Source: Bryobacterales bacterium
Lineage (GTDB): Bacteria; Acidobacteriota; Terriglobia; Bryobacterales; Bryobacteraceae
Reading direction: 5' to 3'
Length of the DNA: 64,000 bases
Assembly (NCBI GenBank): GCA_016789905.1
Contig: JAEUQC010000074.1
Location: 19,479 to 83,478, forward strand
Below, in pieces: positions 31,265 to 40,831 of the stretch. The notes beneath the pieces are model-generated. The model was not told the DNA's origin. It saw only the letters and a list, made by a program, of their open reading frames with translations, and did not search any database. How positions within the stretch are numbered: position 1 is the first letter of the stretch; each line of letters begins with the position of its first letter. Position numbers and translations under genes: made by a program.

Positions 31265-33533
31265 GGGTCACAAACTCATCGGTATTCAGTAACGCGCGGC
31301 TTGCTCCGAACCATCCCCGTTTAGCCACGTGGCTGAGCACAGCGTCCCGCTCACGCCCCGCCGGCGGACGTCCGTAGCAAAGCGCGAACGCCCGATCCAC
31401 GCGCGTCGCTTCCGGCTCTTTCTCGATCCGCGCCGCCAGCGCCCGCGCCGCTTCGACGAAGACAGGATCGTTCATCAGGTTCAGCGGCTGCAATGGCGTA
31501 TTGGAAGTCTCCCGCCGCGAACAACTCACCGTCCGGTCCGGTACATCGAACGCCATTAGCAGCGGATAGGCCGCCGTGCGCTGCAGGAAGATGTATAGTC
31601 CGCGGCGGTATTTCTCCTCACCCTTGGTCTCTTCCCACTTCATGGAATATTGCAAATCGGCCACGCCATCGGGCTGCGGCGGGCGTATACTTTCGCCGCC
31701 AATTTTCTGGTTCAACAGCCCGCTCACGCGGAGCGCCGCATCGCGAATCAACTCCGCCGGCAACCGCAATCGCGACTGGCGCCCCAGCAGCGTGTTCAAA
31801 GGGTCCGCCGCTGTCAGATCCTCCCGCGCATCGGACGTTTGCCGGTAGGTGGCCGATGTCACCAGCAGGCGCACCATCCGTTTCATGCTCCAACCCGTGT
31901 CCCGAAACTCCGCCGCCAGCCAGTCCAGCAATTCCGGATGGGTCGGCCGCTCGCCCTGCGCCCCAAAATCTTCGGACGTCCGGACGAGGCCGCGGCCAAA
32001 CAGTTCCTGCCACAAACGGTTCACCGTGACCCGCGCCACCAGCGGATTCTCCCGCGAAACGAGCCATTCGCCCAGCGCCCGCCGGTCCCGTGAGCCCGCC
32101 GGCATCGCAGGCAAAGAGGCCGGAGTGGCCGCTTCCACCGCCGCGCCCTTGTCCGCCCAGTTCCCGCGAATCCGCACATGTGCCGGCCGGCGCTCGCCAT
32201 TCTCTTCGAGCGTCATCACGCCTTCCCGCCGCGGGAATCGCTCGTCCAATTTCTTGAGCTTTTCCGAGAGTTCCTTCAGCTTCAACTCGTCGAATTTCGC
32301 CTTGCCGATCGCTCCCGCAGAGTTTTGTGCGAAGTAGTCGACCAGCGCGTCCTGCTCGCGTGCCGTCCGTGCCTCTCGTTTTTTCAAGAGAGTCCGCCGC
32401 CCGTGGTCCACGCGCTTGGAATAGGAGTCATACGTCACATCCCACAGCGGGCGCTTTCCCGGATTGGCCAGTGCGTCCCGCATCCCGTCTTCCCAAAACT
32501 GCAGACTCTCTTCAATGCCATAGCCGCCCACCAGAGAATCCCGCTCCGCGCGATAGGCAGCGGGTTGCGGCGGTTCCAGGTCGAGTTCATCGGCATTTTC
32601 GAAAAACGCCATCAGCGAATAAAAATCCCGCTGCGAAATCGGGTCGTATTTGTGGTCATGACACTGCGCGCAGCCTATTGTCAGTCCCAGCCATACCGTG
32701 CCTACCGTGCTTGTGCGATCCAGCAGTTGTTCAAACCGGATGCGGTCCAGTTCCACGCCGCCCTCGCGGCTCGTAATCGTCTGCCGGTGAAAACCCACCG
32801 CAACGGGCTCCCCGGCGAACTGGGCCACGGTAAACCGGTCAAACGGCATGTCGGTATTGAATGCTTGAATCACCCAGTCCCGGTACCGAAAAGCGAACGG
32901 CCGACCGTAGTCTTGCACGCCGCCCTCGCTATCGGCGTACCGCGCGAGGTCGAGCCAGTGGCGCGCGAACTTTTCGCCGTAGTGCGGCGAGGCGAGCAGC
33001 GAATCCACCAACCGTTCATAGGCATCCGGGCGCGGGTCATTGACAAACGCCGCCATCTCCTCCGGCGCCGGGGGCAATCCAATCAGGTCCAAATAAACCC
33101 GCCGCCCGAGCGTCCGCCGGTCAGCTTCCGCCGAAGACCGCAAACCGCGCGTGGCAAGCGATTTCTCAATGAACCAGTCAACCGCGTTCCGCCCCGCCGG
33201 CACCGCGGCCCGAGAAATCGGCGCGAACGACCAGGGCCGCGTTCCCGCCGCCCAGGCACGGAGCACCGCGAGTTCTTCGGCCGGCAACGGCCCGCCCGGC
33301 GGCATCTTGGCCGCGCCGGTCATTTCGGCCACTCGCTGCGCAGCCCGAGCAGCCACCGTCTCGTTGTCCAGCCGCAGTTTGCCCATCTGCCGGCTCGCCC
33401 CATGGCAGCCATAGCAGCGACGTTCCAATATCGGCTGGACCTCGCGAGTGAAGTCCGCCGCGCCGCAAAAGGCCGGAATGGCCAACAGCCATGTGATTGG
33501 ATATCGACGCAGCACCTCTGGCGAGACTATCAC
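31257..33533 (-). CDS. Planctomycete-type cytochrome with DUF1549 and DUF1553 (PSD1) domains
   Basis: The 758-residue protein starts at GTG 33533 with a signal peptide ending near FCGA. A PSCyt1-type cytochrome segment follows, with haem motif RRCYGCHG and the Met-containing AKMPPGGPLP. A central DUF1549 (PSCyt2) domain reads RVYLDLIGLPPAPEE ... HYGEKFARHWLDLARYADS, and a second CxxCH (CAQCHDHKYDPI) lies mid-protein. The C-terminal DUF1553 reads NPLVARVTVNRLWQELFGRG. The biochemical role of these periplasmic proteins is unproven; redox-linked processing of sulfated polymers has been suggested for Planctomycetes. It overlaps the DUF1501 gene by 8 nt. Confidence 0.94.
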   Translation of the reverse strand: MIVSPEVLRRYPITWLLAIPAFCGAADFTREVQPILERRCYGCHGASRQMGKLRLDNETVAARAAQRVAEMTGAAKMPPGGPLPAEELAVLRAWAAGTRPWSFAPISRAAVPAGRNAVDWFIEKSLATRGLRSSAEADRRTLGRRVYLDLIGLPPAPEEMAAFVNDPRPDAYERLVDSLLASPHYGEKFARHWLDLARYADSEGGVQDYGRPFAFRYRDWVIQAFNTDMPFDRFTVAQFAGEPVAVGFHRQTITSREGGVELDRIRFEQLLDRTSTVGTVWLGLTIGCAQCHDHKYDPISQRDFYSLMAFFENADELDLEPPQPAAYRAERDSLVGGYGIEESLQFWEDGMRDALANPGKRPLWDVTYDSYSKRVDHGRRTLLKKREARTAREQDALVDYFAQNSAGAIGKAKFDELKLKELSEKLKKLDERFPRREGVMTLEENGERRPAHVRIRGNWADKGAAVEAATPASLPAMPAGSRDRRALGEWLVSRENPLVARVTVNRLWQELFGRGLVRTSEDFGAQGERPTHPELLDWLAAEFRDTGWSMKRMVRLLVTSATYRQTSDAREDLTAADPLNTLLGRQSRLRLPAELIRDAALRVSGLLNQKIGGESIRPPQPDGVADLQYSMKWEETKGEEKYRRGLYIFLQRTAAYPLLMAFDVPDRTVSCSRRETSNTPLQPLNLMNDPVFVEAARALAARIEKEPEATRVDRAFALCYGRPPAGRERDAVLSHVAKRGWFGASRALLNTDEFVTRE

Positions 33534-33579
33534 CGGCCAGCGCCGTCGGCAACATTGTTTAGAAGACGCGGACCGGCTA

Positions 33580-34791
33580 TCAGCGATCGAAGAAACAGGT
33601 CAATTCTTCCAACGGCATGGGCCGCGCAAAGTAGTAACCCTGCGCCCCATGCACACCCAGTTCCCGATAGGACGCCGCCATGCCCGGCGTTTCCACGCCT
33701 TCGGCCACGACGCTGGCGCTGGTAGCGTTCGCGAACGCCACCAGCGCCGCCACCAGCGCGCGCGCCGTGGCGTCATCGCCCACAACTCGCGCCAGAGATA
33801 GATCCAACTTGATGACATCCGGCCGGAGTTGCACCAAGTGTTGCAGACTCGAAAACCCCGCCCCCGCGTCGTCCATCGCCAGTTTGACACCTTCCGTTCG
33901 CAACGGCCGCAGGGATCTTTGCAGCAAGTCAAAATCATCGACAATCGAGTGTTCTGTCACCTCCAGCACGATTCGGGAGAGCGGAAATCCCGCCAAGACG
34001 CTGGCCAGCCGCCCACTCCGAATCAACGTGGGACTGCAGTTCAACGCGAGGTACGCCTTTCCGGGAATGCATCGCAGGGACTGCGTCGCGTTTCTGACCG
34101 CGTTCAACTCCAACTCCACGCCCATTCCAATCGCATCCGCCGCCTTGAACCATTTATCCGGAGACCGGTCCGGGACCAGCGAGAAGCGGGCCAAGCCTTC
34201 CAGCCCCATCACAGTCTCCGTCGCCAGATCGACAATTGGCTGGTAGACCACCGCGGGTTGATTGCGGGCAAGCGCGCTTTCGATAACCGCCCTATCGGCC
34301 TGGCCTCTAGCATCGGCGGAGCGTTGCCGCGATAAGTCGCCCGCAATGATATCGGCGAAGGCATGCATTACCTCCAGATCGCGGTCTTGCAGCTTATAGT
34401 TGGGTTTGGCCCGGAAGCAGCACAGCGTGCCGTACAACTCGCCGGAAGCCAGCCGGACGGGCACTCCAATATGCGAGCCGATGGGGACATTCCGCGTAAA
34501 ATCGATCTCCATCGCCGCAGCGACCTGGGATGTATCCGCCATCAATTCCGGCAGCCGGCCGTCCACAATACGCTGACAATAGCCGACAGAAAGGGGGATC
34601 ACATCACCGGGACAGACTAGTGTCTGTTCGCGATCGGCCGTCACGAACCGAATCCGTCTGCGGTCACCGAAGAACTCGGAGATGAAGCCAACCTCCATAC
34701 CGAGATGCTTCCGCAGCGCGGTGAGCACCGCCGTTATCGCACTGTCGCTGTCCGGGGAGGGCCGCGCGGGGTATATGCCGGTATCGTTCAA
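33580..34791 (-). CDS. GAF-EAL protein, probable cyclic-di-GMP phosphodiesterase
   Basis: The 403-codon frame starts at a TTG (34791). Residues about 15-160 form a GAF domain (IGVPVRLASGELYGTLCCF). Residues 165-403 form an EAL domain. The signature is E-G-L (GLEGLARF) rather than E-A-L, but the other catalytic positions look intact: Asn in ALNCSP, Glu in LEVTEHS, the Asp pair in AMDDAGAGFSSL, Lys in VIKLDLS, Glu in AEGVET and Gln in AQGYYFARPM. It should hydrolyse c-di-GMP in response to a GAF-bound signal. There is no GGDEF domain and no membrane segment. The gene lies 46 nt upstream of the PSD1 gene on the same strand. Confidence 0.92.
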   Translation of the reverse strand: MNDTGIYPARPSPDSDSAITAVLTALRKHLGMEVGFISEFFGDRRRIRFVTADREQTLVCPGDVIPLSVGYCQRIVDGRLPELMADTSQVAAAMEIDFTRNVPIGSHIGVPVRLASGELYGTLCCFRAKPNYKLQDRDLEVMHAFADIIAGDLSRQRSADARGQADRAVIESALARNQPAVVYQPIVDLATETVMGLEGLARFSLVPDRSPDKWFKAADAIGMGVELELNAVRNATQSLRCIPGKAYLALNCSPTLIRSGRLASVLAGFPLSRIVLEVTEHSIVDDFDLLQRSLRPLRTEGVKLAMDDAGAGFSSLQHLVQLRPDVIKLDLSLARVVGDDATARALVAALVAFANATSASVVAEGVETPGMAASYRELGVHGAQGYYFARPMPLEELTCFFDR

Positions 34792-34809
34792 ATCGCCCGT
34801 TCCAATACG

Positions 34810-34840
34810 CCGCGGACAATCGAACTCGCCTTGTCCGCGG
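34810..34840. repeat. Perfect 10-bp inverted repeat upstream of the EAL gene
   Basis: CCGCGGACAA (34810-34819) and TTGTCCGCGG (34831-34840) flank an 11-nt spacer in the divergent region between the EAL gene and the third Oar-like receptor. It lies 19 nt upstream of the EAL start codon. No U-tract is present. It could be an operator or a 5' UTR hairpin. Confidence 0.65.
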
Positions 34841-35050
34841 AAGCCGTGTTAGATAATCCCGGGCGCTTCGCCGAAAGGGCAAGAAAATAGGCAGTAGGAC
34901 ACCCCAATGTATATCAGCAAACTGGTGGAACGTCCAGAGGCCGGATATGCCGGAGCGGTCCAATAAATCCGCCTTCCGGAAACACCGCTGTAACAAGCGT
35001 CTGATAAAATGAAACTACGTCCTCCCCACCACTTTGAGGTTGGTAATTCT

Positions 35051-38000
35051 ATGCACAAAAAAACTACCCTGCTCGCTTTGCTGATGCTATGCGTGCCGGC
35101 CGGCGTGTTTGCCCAAGCCGTAGCCGGTTTCGGCGGCATCTCTGGCGTTGTTCGCGACGCCACCGGCGCCGTCGTCCCTTCCGCGAATGTCATTGTTGAG
35201 AACCCCTCCAAAGGCATCCGCCGTACCCTTACTTCGAATGACGCCGGCGTGTTCGCCGCACCGGCATTGGTGCCCGCCGCCGGCTATGCCGTCCGGGTGA
35301 ATAAAGACGGCTTTAACGCCTTTGAGGTAAAGGACATCGAGGTCCTGGTAGGCCAAAATGTCAACATCAACGTACCGCTGGCAGTCTCCGGCGCCGCGAC
35401 GCAGGTGGAGGTGACCGACGCCGCGCCGATCGTTGAGCAAACCAAGACGGGCATCTCTCAGGTGGTCAATTCCAAACAGATTCAGGAACTGCCTATTAAC
35501 GGCCGCCGCGTGGACGCCTTCGCGCTGCTTACACCGGCCGTCGTCGCCGATGGCACGTTCGGCCTCGTCAGCTTTCGCGGCATTGCCGGCGGCAACGCGT
35601 TCCTGACCGATGGCAATGACACGACCAACAACTTCTACAATGAAAACGCCGGCCGCACGCGCATCTCGTCGCAGATCTCCCAGGACGCGGTGCAGGAGTT
35701 CCAGGTGCTCACCAACGGCTACTCGGCGGAATTCGGCCGCGCCTCCGGCGGTGTGATCAACACCGTCACCCGTTCCGGCGGCAACAACATTCACGGCACC
35801 GGCTACTGGTTCTTCCGCAATCAGGATTTCAACGCCCGCGACCCTTACGCGACCATTAACCCCGAAGAGCGGCGAGACCAGTTTGGCGGCTCCATCGGCG
35901 GCCCCATCAAGAAGGACAAGATCTTCTACTTCTTCAACGGCGAGGCCACGCGCCGCAACTTCCCGCTCATCGCTTCTCTGACGCAGCCACCGCTGTTTAA
36001 CGCCGCCGGAACCTTCGTTGGCACTTGCACGGCCACGGCCGCCCAATGCGCCGCCGCGCAGGATTTTCTGAAGCGCCAGTTCCAGGTTCTGGACCGGACG
36101 GCCAACTCCGAGCTCGGATTCGCCAAGGTAGACCTTCGCCCCACGGAACGCCACGCGGTCAGTCTCTCTTTCAACTACCTGCGCTGGATTTCGCCCAACG
36201 GCATTCAGACGCAGGCCGTGCTCAACAACGGCAACGGCGTGGGCAATAACGCAAACTCCACCGTTCGCACGCGCTACGGACGCGCCTCCTGGACGTTCAT
36301 TCCCACCAACACGATAGTCAATGAAGTCCGTTATGGATGGTTCAAAGACCGTCTGTTCGACGATGTGAGCGAATCGCTCATTCCCGCGCTGACGGGCCGC
36401 GTGCAGATCTCCGTGCAAGGTCAGGGAAACCTCGGCGTTGCCGACGCCTACCCGCGGCTGAACCCTTCGGAAAACAAACATCAGATTGCCGACAACTTAA
36501 CGTGGACGGTTGGCAAACACACCGTCAAGTTCGGCGGCGACTTCGTCTCCGCCCGCGACTACAACGACATTCTCCGGAACCAGAACGGTACATATAGCTA
36601 TCCGAACTTTACCGCCTTTGCCATGGATCTCACCGGCAACACGACGGGAGCGAAACGCTGGCAGAGCTATTCCCAGCGTTTCGGCCAATCCGTGGTGGAC
36701 ACCACCATCCGCGATGTCAGCTTCTACGTACAGGACCAATTCCGCGCGACCCAGCGCCTGACAGTCAACTACGGCATTCGCTACGAATACCAGAGCTTCA
36801 CCCAGCCCCGGATCGTGAATCCGGACTACGCCGCCCAGACGGGCAATATTCCGTCGTACGGCAAGAATTGGGCGCCTCGCATTGGGTTGGCCTATTCGAT
36901 GAACAATAACCGCACCGTGCTGCGGACTGGGTATGGCATTTTCTACGCACGCACTCCGGGCGGACTGATCAATACACTGCACCTGGAAAACGGCGTCGTG
37001 CAGAAGCAGATCAGCCTGAACAGCGCCATCGCAGCGGACTTGGCGATCGGACCGGTGTTCCCCAACAAACTCGCCGGAATCGACCGCAACCCGCCGGCCG
37101 GCACCATCGACATTTCGATGGCCGCCCGGAACATGCGCAATCCCTATACGCAACAAGGCGACGTCGGCATTGAGCACGAAATCACGCGCGACCTGGGGCT
37201 TACCGTGAGCTACCTGTGGAGCCGCGGCGTACAACTCTACACGGTTCGCGATTTGAACGTCGGCCCGCTGGGCGCCGATGTTACCTACCGGATTAACGAC
37301 ACGGCGGGCAACCAGGTTGGCACCTACACCACGCCCACCTACCGGCTGGCCAATCGCGTGGACACCCGTTGGCGCGGCGTGGGCCAGATCGAAAACGGAG
37401 GCCGCAGCTATTACGACGGCATGGTGGTGCAGATGCGCAAGCGCTTCTCGCAGATGTGGGAAGGTTCGGTGGCCTACACGTGGTCCCACGCCATCGACCT
37501 GAACCAGAGCGGCGGCAACAACAACATCTTCTTCTCCGGCCGGCCGTTCAACCTTCAGAACGGTAACTACGCCCTCGATAAGTCGAGTTCTGTGCTCGAT
37601 CAGCGCCACCGCTTCGTTGGCACGGCGATGTTCACACCCACCTTTACGAAGAAGACGGACAAGTTCTCCCGCTGGATCATCAACGGCTGGCAGCTTTCCA
37701 ACATCTTCACCGGGGCCAGCGCCCAGAACGCCACGCCGACGATTTTCGTCAGCGGCAACCCGTTCGCAGGCGCGGCGTTCAATAACACGCTTAACGGCTT
37801 CGGCGGTTCCACCCGCGTGCCCTTCCTGCCCGCGGCCAGCCTGGACATCGACCAGATTGTCCGTCTGGATTCGCGGCTCTCGAAGATTGTGGCCATCACG
37901 GAGCGCTATCAACTGTTCCTGAACTTCGAGGCGTTCAATGTGTTCAACCACGTTTCCAACACGGCGGTATTGACGCAGGCCTTCCAGGCCACCGCGGGCG

Positions 38001-38104
38001 TGTTGAACCCCACGCCCCGCCTGGGCCAGGGCACCGCCAGCCAGGGCTTCCCGGACGGCACCAACGCTCGGCGCGCCCAGTTCAGCGTCCGGTTCGTGTT
38101 TTAA
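35051..38104 (+). CDS. TonB-dependent receptor, Oar-like, with carboxypeptidase-regulatory domain
   Basis: ATG 35051 is chosen over upstream in-frame codons because GAGGT lies at 35036-35040 and the resulting N-terminus (MHKKTTLLALLMLCVPAGVFA) is a clean signal peptide. The protein then has about 1017 residues. The N-terminal CarboxypepD_reg domain reads ISGVVRDATGAVVPSANVIV, the plug LPINGRRVDAFALLTP and YSAEFGRASGGVINTVT, and the barrel ends in RRAQFSVRFVF. It is monocistronic as far as visible, with divergent EAL gene upstream and a strong terminator 25 nt after the stop. The substrate is unknown. Confidence 0.95.
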   Translation: MHKKTTLLALLMLCVPAGVFAQAVAGFGGISGVVRDATGAVVPSANVIVENPSKGIRRTLTSNDAGVFAAPALVPAAGYAVRVNKDGFNAFEVKDIEVLVGQNVNINVPLAVSGAATQVEVTDAAPIVEQTKTGISQVVNSKQIQELPINGRRVDAFALLTPAVVADGTFGLVSFRGIAGGNAFLTDGNDTTNNFYNENAGRTRISSQISQDAVQEFQVLTNGYSAEFGRASGGVINTVTRSGGNNIHGTGYWFFRNQDFNARDPYATINPEERRDQFGGSIGGPIKKDKIFYFFNGEATRRNFPLIASLTQPPLFNAAGTFVGTCTATAAQCAAAQDFLKRQFQVLDRTANSELGFAKVDLRPTERHAVSLSFNYLRWISPNGIQTQAVLNNGNGVGNNANSTVRTRYGRASWTFIPTNTIVNEVRYGWFKDRLFDDVSESLIPALTGRVQISVQGQGNLGVADAYPRLNPSENKHQIADNLTWTVGKHTVKFGGDFVSARDYNDILRNQNGTYSYPNFTAFAMDLTGNTTGAKRWQSYSQRFGQSVVDTTIRDVSFYVQDQFRATQRLTVNYGIRYEYQSFTQPRIVNPDYAAQTGNIPSYGKNWAPRIGLAYSMNNNRTVLRTGYGIFYARTPGGLINTLHLENGVVQKQISLNSAIAADLAIGPVFPNKLAGIDRNPPAGTIDISMAARNMRNPYTQQGDVGIEHEITRDLGLTVSYLWSRGVQLYTVRDLNVGPLGADVTYRINDTAGNQVGTYTTPTYRLANRVDTRWRGVGQIENGGRSYYDGMVVQMRKRFSQMWEGSVAYTWSHAIDLNQSGGNNNIFFSGRPFNLQNGNYALDKSSSVLDQRHRFVGTAMFTPTFTKKTDKFSRWIINGWQLSNIFTGASAQNATPTIFVSGNPFAGAAFNNTLNGFGGSTRVPFLPAASLDIDQIVRLDSRLSKIVAITERYQLFLNFEAFNVFNHVSNTAVLTQAFQATAGVLNPTPRLGQGTASQGFPDGTNARRAQFSVRFVF

Positions 38105-38129
38105 CCCGAACGGCAGCGACAACCAACCA

Positions 38130-38160
38130 GAAGGCCGGGTCCCCCCCGGCCTTCTTTATT
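38130..38160 (+). terminator. Rho-independent terminator of the Oar-like receptor gene
   Basis: GAAGGCCGGG (38130-38139) pairs perfectly with CCCGGCCTTC (38145-38154) around loop TCCCC and is followed by TTTATT. Confidence 0.92.
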
Positions 38161-38222
38161 TGTGGAATCCTGATAACCTCAGGGTACGGATTTCGCGTTT
38201 CCATTACGGAGGAACGATTCTC

Positions 38223-38855
38223 ATGGCTTTTTGTCCGAATTGCGGGGCCCAGGTACAGGGCGCGTTCTGTATGCGGTGCGGCAGTCCGGTGGCCGGCGCG
38301 CCACAACCGCCCCAGGCTCAACAGCCACCGCAACAGCAGCCACCCCAGCAGCACGGAGGATGGCCGCAGCAACAGCCTCCGCAGCAGCCGTATGGCCAAC
38401 AGCAGCAGCCAAACTACGGGCAGCAGCCGCCACAGTACAGCCAGCCCCAATACGGGCAACCGCAGTACGGGCAGCCGCAATATGGCCAGCCTGCGCCGGC
38501 CGCCAGCGGTCTGGAAGACAATGTCGCCGGTGCGCTCTGCTATCTTTTCACGGTCATCACCGGAGTGGTCTTCCTGGTTCTGGAACCCTACAACAAGAAC
38601 AAACTCATCCGCTTCCACGCATTCCAGGCCATCTTCTTCGGACTCGGGGCGTTTGCGGTGAATATCGCCATCACAATCGTTTCCACGATCTTGCGGAGCC
38701 TTCTGAACTACTCGCTGTACTTCATCCCGGCGCTGCTTAGCCTTGCCGTTGGGTTGGGCCTGTTCGGGGTCTGGATTCTGCTGATGTACAAGGCCTACAA
38801 CCGCGAGTACTTCAAATTGCCGATTATCGGCGACCTGGCCGAAAAACAGGCGTAG
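38223..38855 (+). CDS. Zinc-ribbon, Gln/Pro-rich DUF4870-type membrane protein
   Basis: ATG 38223 has a strong GGAGGA at 38208-38213. Residues 4-20 form a zinc ribbon (CPNCG ... CMRCG), residues 25-98 are almost only Gln, Pro, Gly and Tyr with tandem YGQPQ units, and residues 100-210 hold three hydrophobic helices of the DUF4870 type (LCYLFTVITGVVFLVLEPYNKN, then IRFHAFQAIFFG). The function is unknown; the cytoplasmic ribbon and disordered linker suggest a protein-interaction role at the inner membrane. It is independent of the receptor gene because of the terminator between them. Confidence 0.88.
   Translation: MAFCPNCGAQVQGAFCMRCGSPVAGAPQPPQAQQPPQQQPPQQHGGWPQQQPPQQPYGQQQQPNYGQQPPQYSQPQYGQPQYGQPQYGQPAPAASGLEDNVAGALCYLFTVITGVVFLVLEPYNKNKLIRFHAFQAIFFGLGAFAVNIAITIVSTILRSLLNYSLYFIPALLSLAVGLGLFGVWILLMYKAYNREYFKLPIIGDLAEKQA
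38445..38489 (+). repeat. 15-bp tandem repeat within the DUF4870-type gene
   Basis: Three adjacent 15-nt units encode PQYGQ (CCCCAATACGGGCAA and two variants). They lie in the Gln/Pro-rich linker and are prone to length variation. Confidence 0.75.
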
Positions 38856-38885
38856 CCAGATGGCATCGAGCCGCGTCAAAACTCT

Positions 38886-39929
38886 GTGACCGTTCGCGCA
38901 ATTGTACTCTCCGCAGCCGCGGCCGCCCTCGCCTGGGGGCAGCCCATGACCTTGCCGAAAATCGGCATCATCGACTACTTTGGGCTGAAAAAGGCCAGCC
39001 GCGAGCGGGTTGAGAAAGCGCTGGAAGTAAAGCCGGGCGGCCCGCTGCCGAAGTCCAAGGGCGAAATTGAAGGCCAGATTGAACTCGTCAACCTGGTGAC
39101 GCGCGCGCAACTGGAGGCGGTCTGCTGCGAAAACGGAGACGCCATTCTCTACGTAGGCATCCTTGAGAAAGGGGGGCCGGTGTTCGAGTTTCATGAGCCG
39201 CCCTCCGACGAAACGCTGCGCCTGCCGGAGCCGATTGTCGACACATGGAACCTGTTCATGGAGCAGGTGCAAAACGCCGTCCGCGAGGGCAAAGCGGCGG
39301 AGGATCTGACAAACGGCCATAGCCTGATGCAGCACGCTGCCGCGCGGGAACTGCAGTTGAGGTTTCCGGAAATGGTGGACAAGAACCTGCCCGCCATTCG
39401 CGATGTGCTGCGGAAGAGCGTGGACGAGACCGAGCGGGCGATTGCCGCCTACGTCATCTCCTACGCCACCAAGAAAGCGCAGGTGGTGGACGACCTGCAA
39501 TACGCGATCCAGGACCCCGACGATGGCGTACGCAACAACGCCATGCGCTCGTTGGCTGGCCTGGCGGTGCTGGCCAAGCTGAAGCCCGAGTCCGGGCTGG
39601 TGATCAGTTCCACCTGGTTTGTGGAGCAGATGAATTCGATGACGTGGAGCGACCGCAACAAGGCGGCGTTCGCGCTGGTCTCCATGACCGAAAACCGCGA
39701 CCCGCGAACGCTTGGCATATTGAAAGAACGGGCGCTGGATTCGATGGTGGACATGGCGCGCTGGCAGCATCTGCCGCACGCATTGCCGGGCTTCATTCTA
39801 CTTGCCCGCACCGCCGGGTGGGAAGAAAAACGAATTCAGGAGGCGTGGGCCGCCGGTACGCACCGGGCCGGGGTGGACGAGATCCTGAAGGGCTTTGAGG
39901 CCGAGGCGAAAAAGAAGAAGAAGAACTAG
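38886..39929 (+). CDS. HEAT-repeat-like exported protein
   Basis: The 347-codon frame starts at GTG 38886 with an N-terminal hydrophobic segment (MTVRAIVLSAAAAALAWG). Residues 25-60 (IDYFGLKKASRERVEKALEVKPGGPLP in two blocks) resemble a small POTRA-like strand-helix unit. The rest is a chain of antiparallel helices of HEAT type (HAAARELQLRFPEMVDKN, ERAIAAYVISYATKK, VRNNAMRSLAGLAVLAK). The C-terminus is a Lys tail. The role is unknown. It shares its stop tetranucleotide CTAG with the convergent GDPD gene. Confidence 0.8.
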   Translation: MTVRAIVLSAAAAALAWGQPMTLPKIGIIDYFGLKKASRERVEKALEVKPGGPLPKSKGEIEGQIELVNLVTRAQLEAVCCENGDAILYVGILEKGGPVFEFHEPPSDETLRLPEPIVDTWNLFMEQVQNAVREGKAAEDLTNGHSLMQHAAARELQLRFPEMVDKNLPAIRDVLRKSVDETERAIAAYVISYATKKAQVVDDLQYAIQDPDDGVRNNAMRSLAGLAVLAKLKPESGLVISSTWFVEQMNSMTWSDRNKAAFALVSMTENRDPRTLGILKERALDSMVDMARWQHLPHALPGFILLARTAGWEEKRIQEAWAAGTHRAGVDEILKGFEAEAKKKKKN

Positions 39930-40792
39930 CGGAGGCCTTTCGCTTTCAGGTAGGCAATCAGCGCCGCCGGGTCGTCGGTAATGATGGCGTCCACTTCGGC
40001 GGCGATCAGTTTATCCCATTCGGCCGGTTCGTTTGCCGTCCAGGGAACGACGATGAGCCCGGCCTTGTGGGCTGCCGCCACCTCCTCCGGTTTCACGGTC
40101 CGGATATTCGGGCTCACTATGCCCGCACCGGCCTCCTTTGCCACGGCGAGCAAATCCCGGTGCGGCTGTTTGGCGTTGTTTGGATACAGCGCCGAAAGAC
40201 GAATCTTCGGCTCCAGCTTCTTCATGGCGTGAAGTGTCCGGAAATCGAAAGATTGCAGAATCACGCGACTGGTCAGTCCGTTTTTTCGGACCGCTTCCAG
40301 CAACAGCACGGCAAAGCGCTCCGGCGTCGGAGTCTGTTCCGGGCGGGCCGGGGAAATCTTGGTTTCAATATTGAACTCCACCCGCGAACCCTTGGCCTTC
40401 ACCAAATCGAAAACCTCCTGGAGCGCCGGCGCGCGTGTTCCCGGAACGGCCTGTTGTTTCGGGTAGTCCGGGTTGGCTTTGGCGCCGCAGTCCCATTGGC
40501 GCAGTTCGGCAAGGGTCATCTTCCGGATCAGCGTCTCCGCGCCGGCCGGCCCCTGGCAATACGCCGGGTTCATTCGCGCGTCGTGGGATACCACGAGCAC
40601 GTCATCTTTGGTGACGGCGAGGTCCATTTCCAGTACATCCACCCCCTGTTCCATGGCGTAGGAAAAGGCGGGCAGACTGTTTTCCGGGCGAACGGCGCGG
40701 GCGCCGCGATGGCCGTGGACCTGAATGCGGGGAGCGGCGTTGGCAAGGGGCATGAGAATGAGAAGCACGGGCAGTATAATCGAGGTGCGCAC
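39926..40792 (-). CDS. Glycerophosphodiester phosphodiesterase (GDPD)
   Basis: The 288-residue protein has a signal peptide (residues 1-19) and the GDPD core: HGHRGARAVRPENSLPAF (catalytic His and Arg), EMDLAVTKDD (metal-binding Glu and Asp), VVSHDARM (second His) and EFNIETK. GDPDs split glycerophosphodiesters into glycerol-3-phosphate and an alcohol. The export signal points to periplasmic phospholipid-headgroup scavenging. The start is divergent from the oxidoreductase 39 nt away. Confidence 0.93.
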   Translation of the reverse strand: MRTSIILPVLLILMPLANAAPRIQVHGHRGARAVRPENSLPAFSYAMEQGVDVLEMDLAVTKDDVLVVSHDARMNPAYCQGPAGAETLIRKMTLAELRQWDCGAKANPDYPKQQAVPGTRAPALQEVFDLVKAKGSRVEFNIETKISPARPEQTPTPERFAVLLLEAVRKNGLTSRVILQSFDFRTLHAMKKLEPKIRLSALYPNNAKQPHRDLLAVAKEAGAGIVSPNIRTVKPEEVAAAHKAGLIVVPWTANEPAEWDKLIAAEVDAIITDDPAALIAYLKAKGLR

Positions 40793-40831
40793 GTAGGTCA
40801 GCGTATCAGTTTGAAGCTACAGGAGGATGAA

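Noticed and set aside
32178..33725. 515-codon plus-strand frame
   Set aside because: Antisense to the PSD1/cytochrome gene with Arg/Pro-rich composition and no domain.
36497..38122. 541-codon open frame on the minus strand
   Set aside because: It lies opposite the Oar-like receptor, has Arg/Val/Ala-biased composition and no motif; a high-GC shadow.
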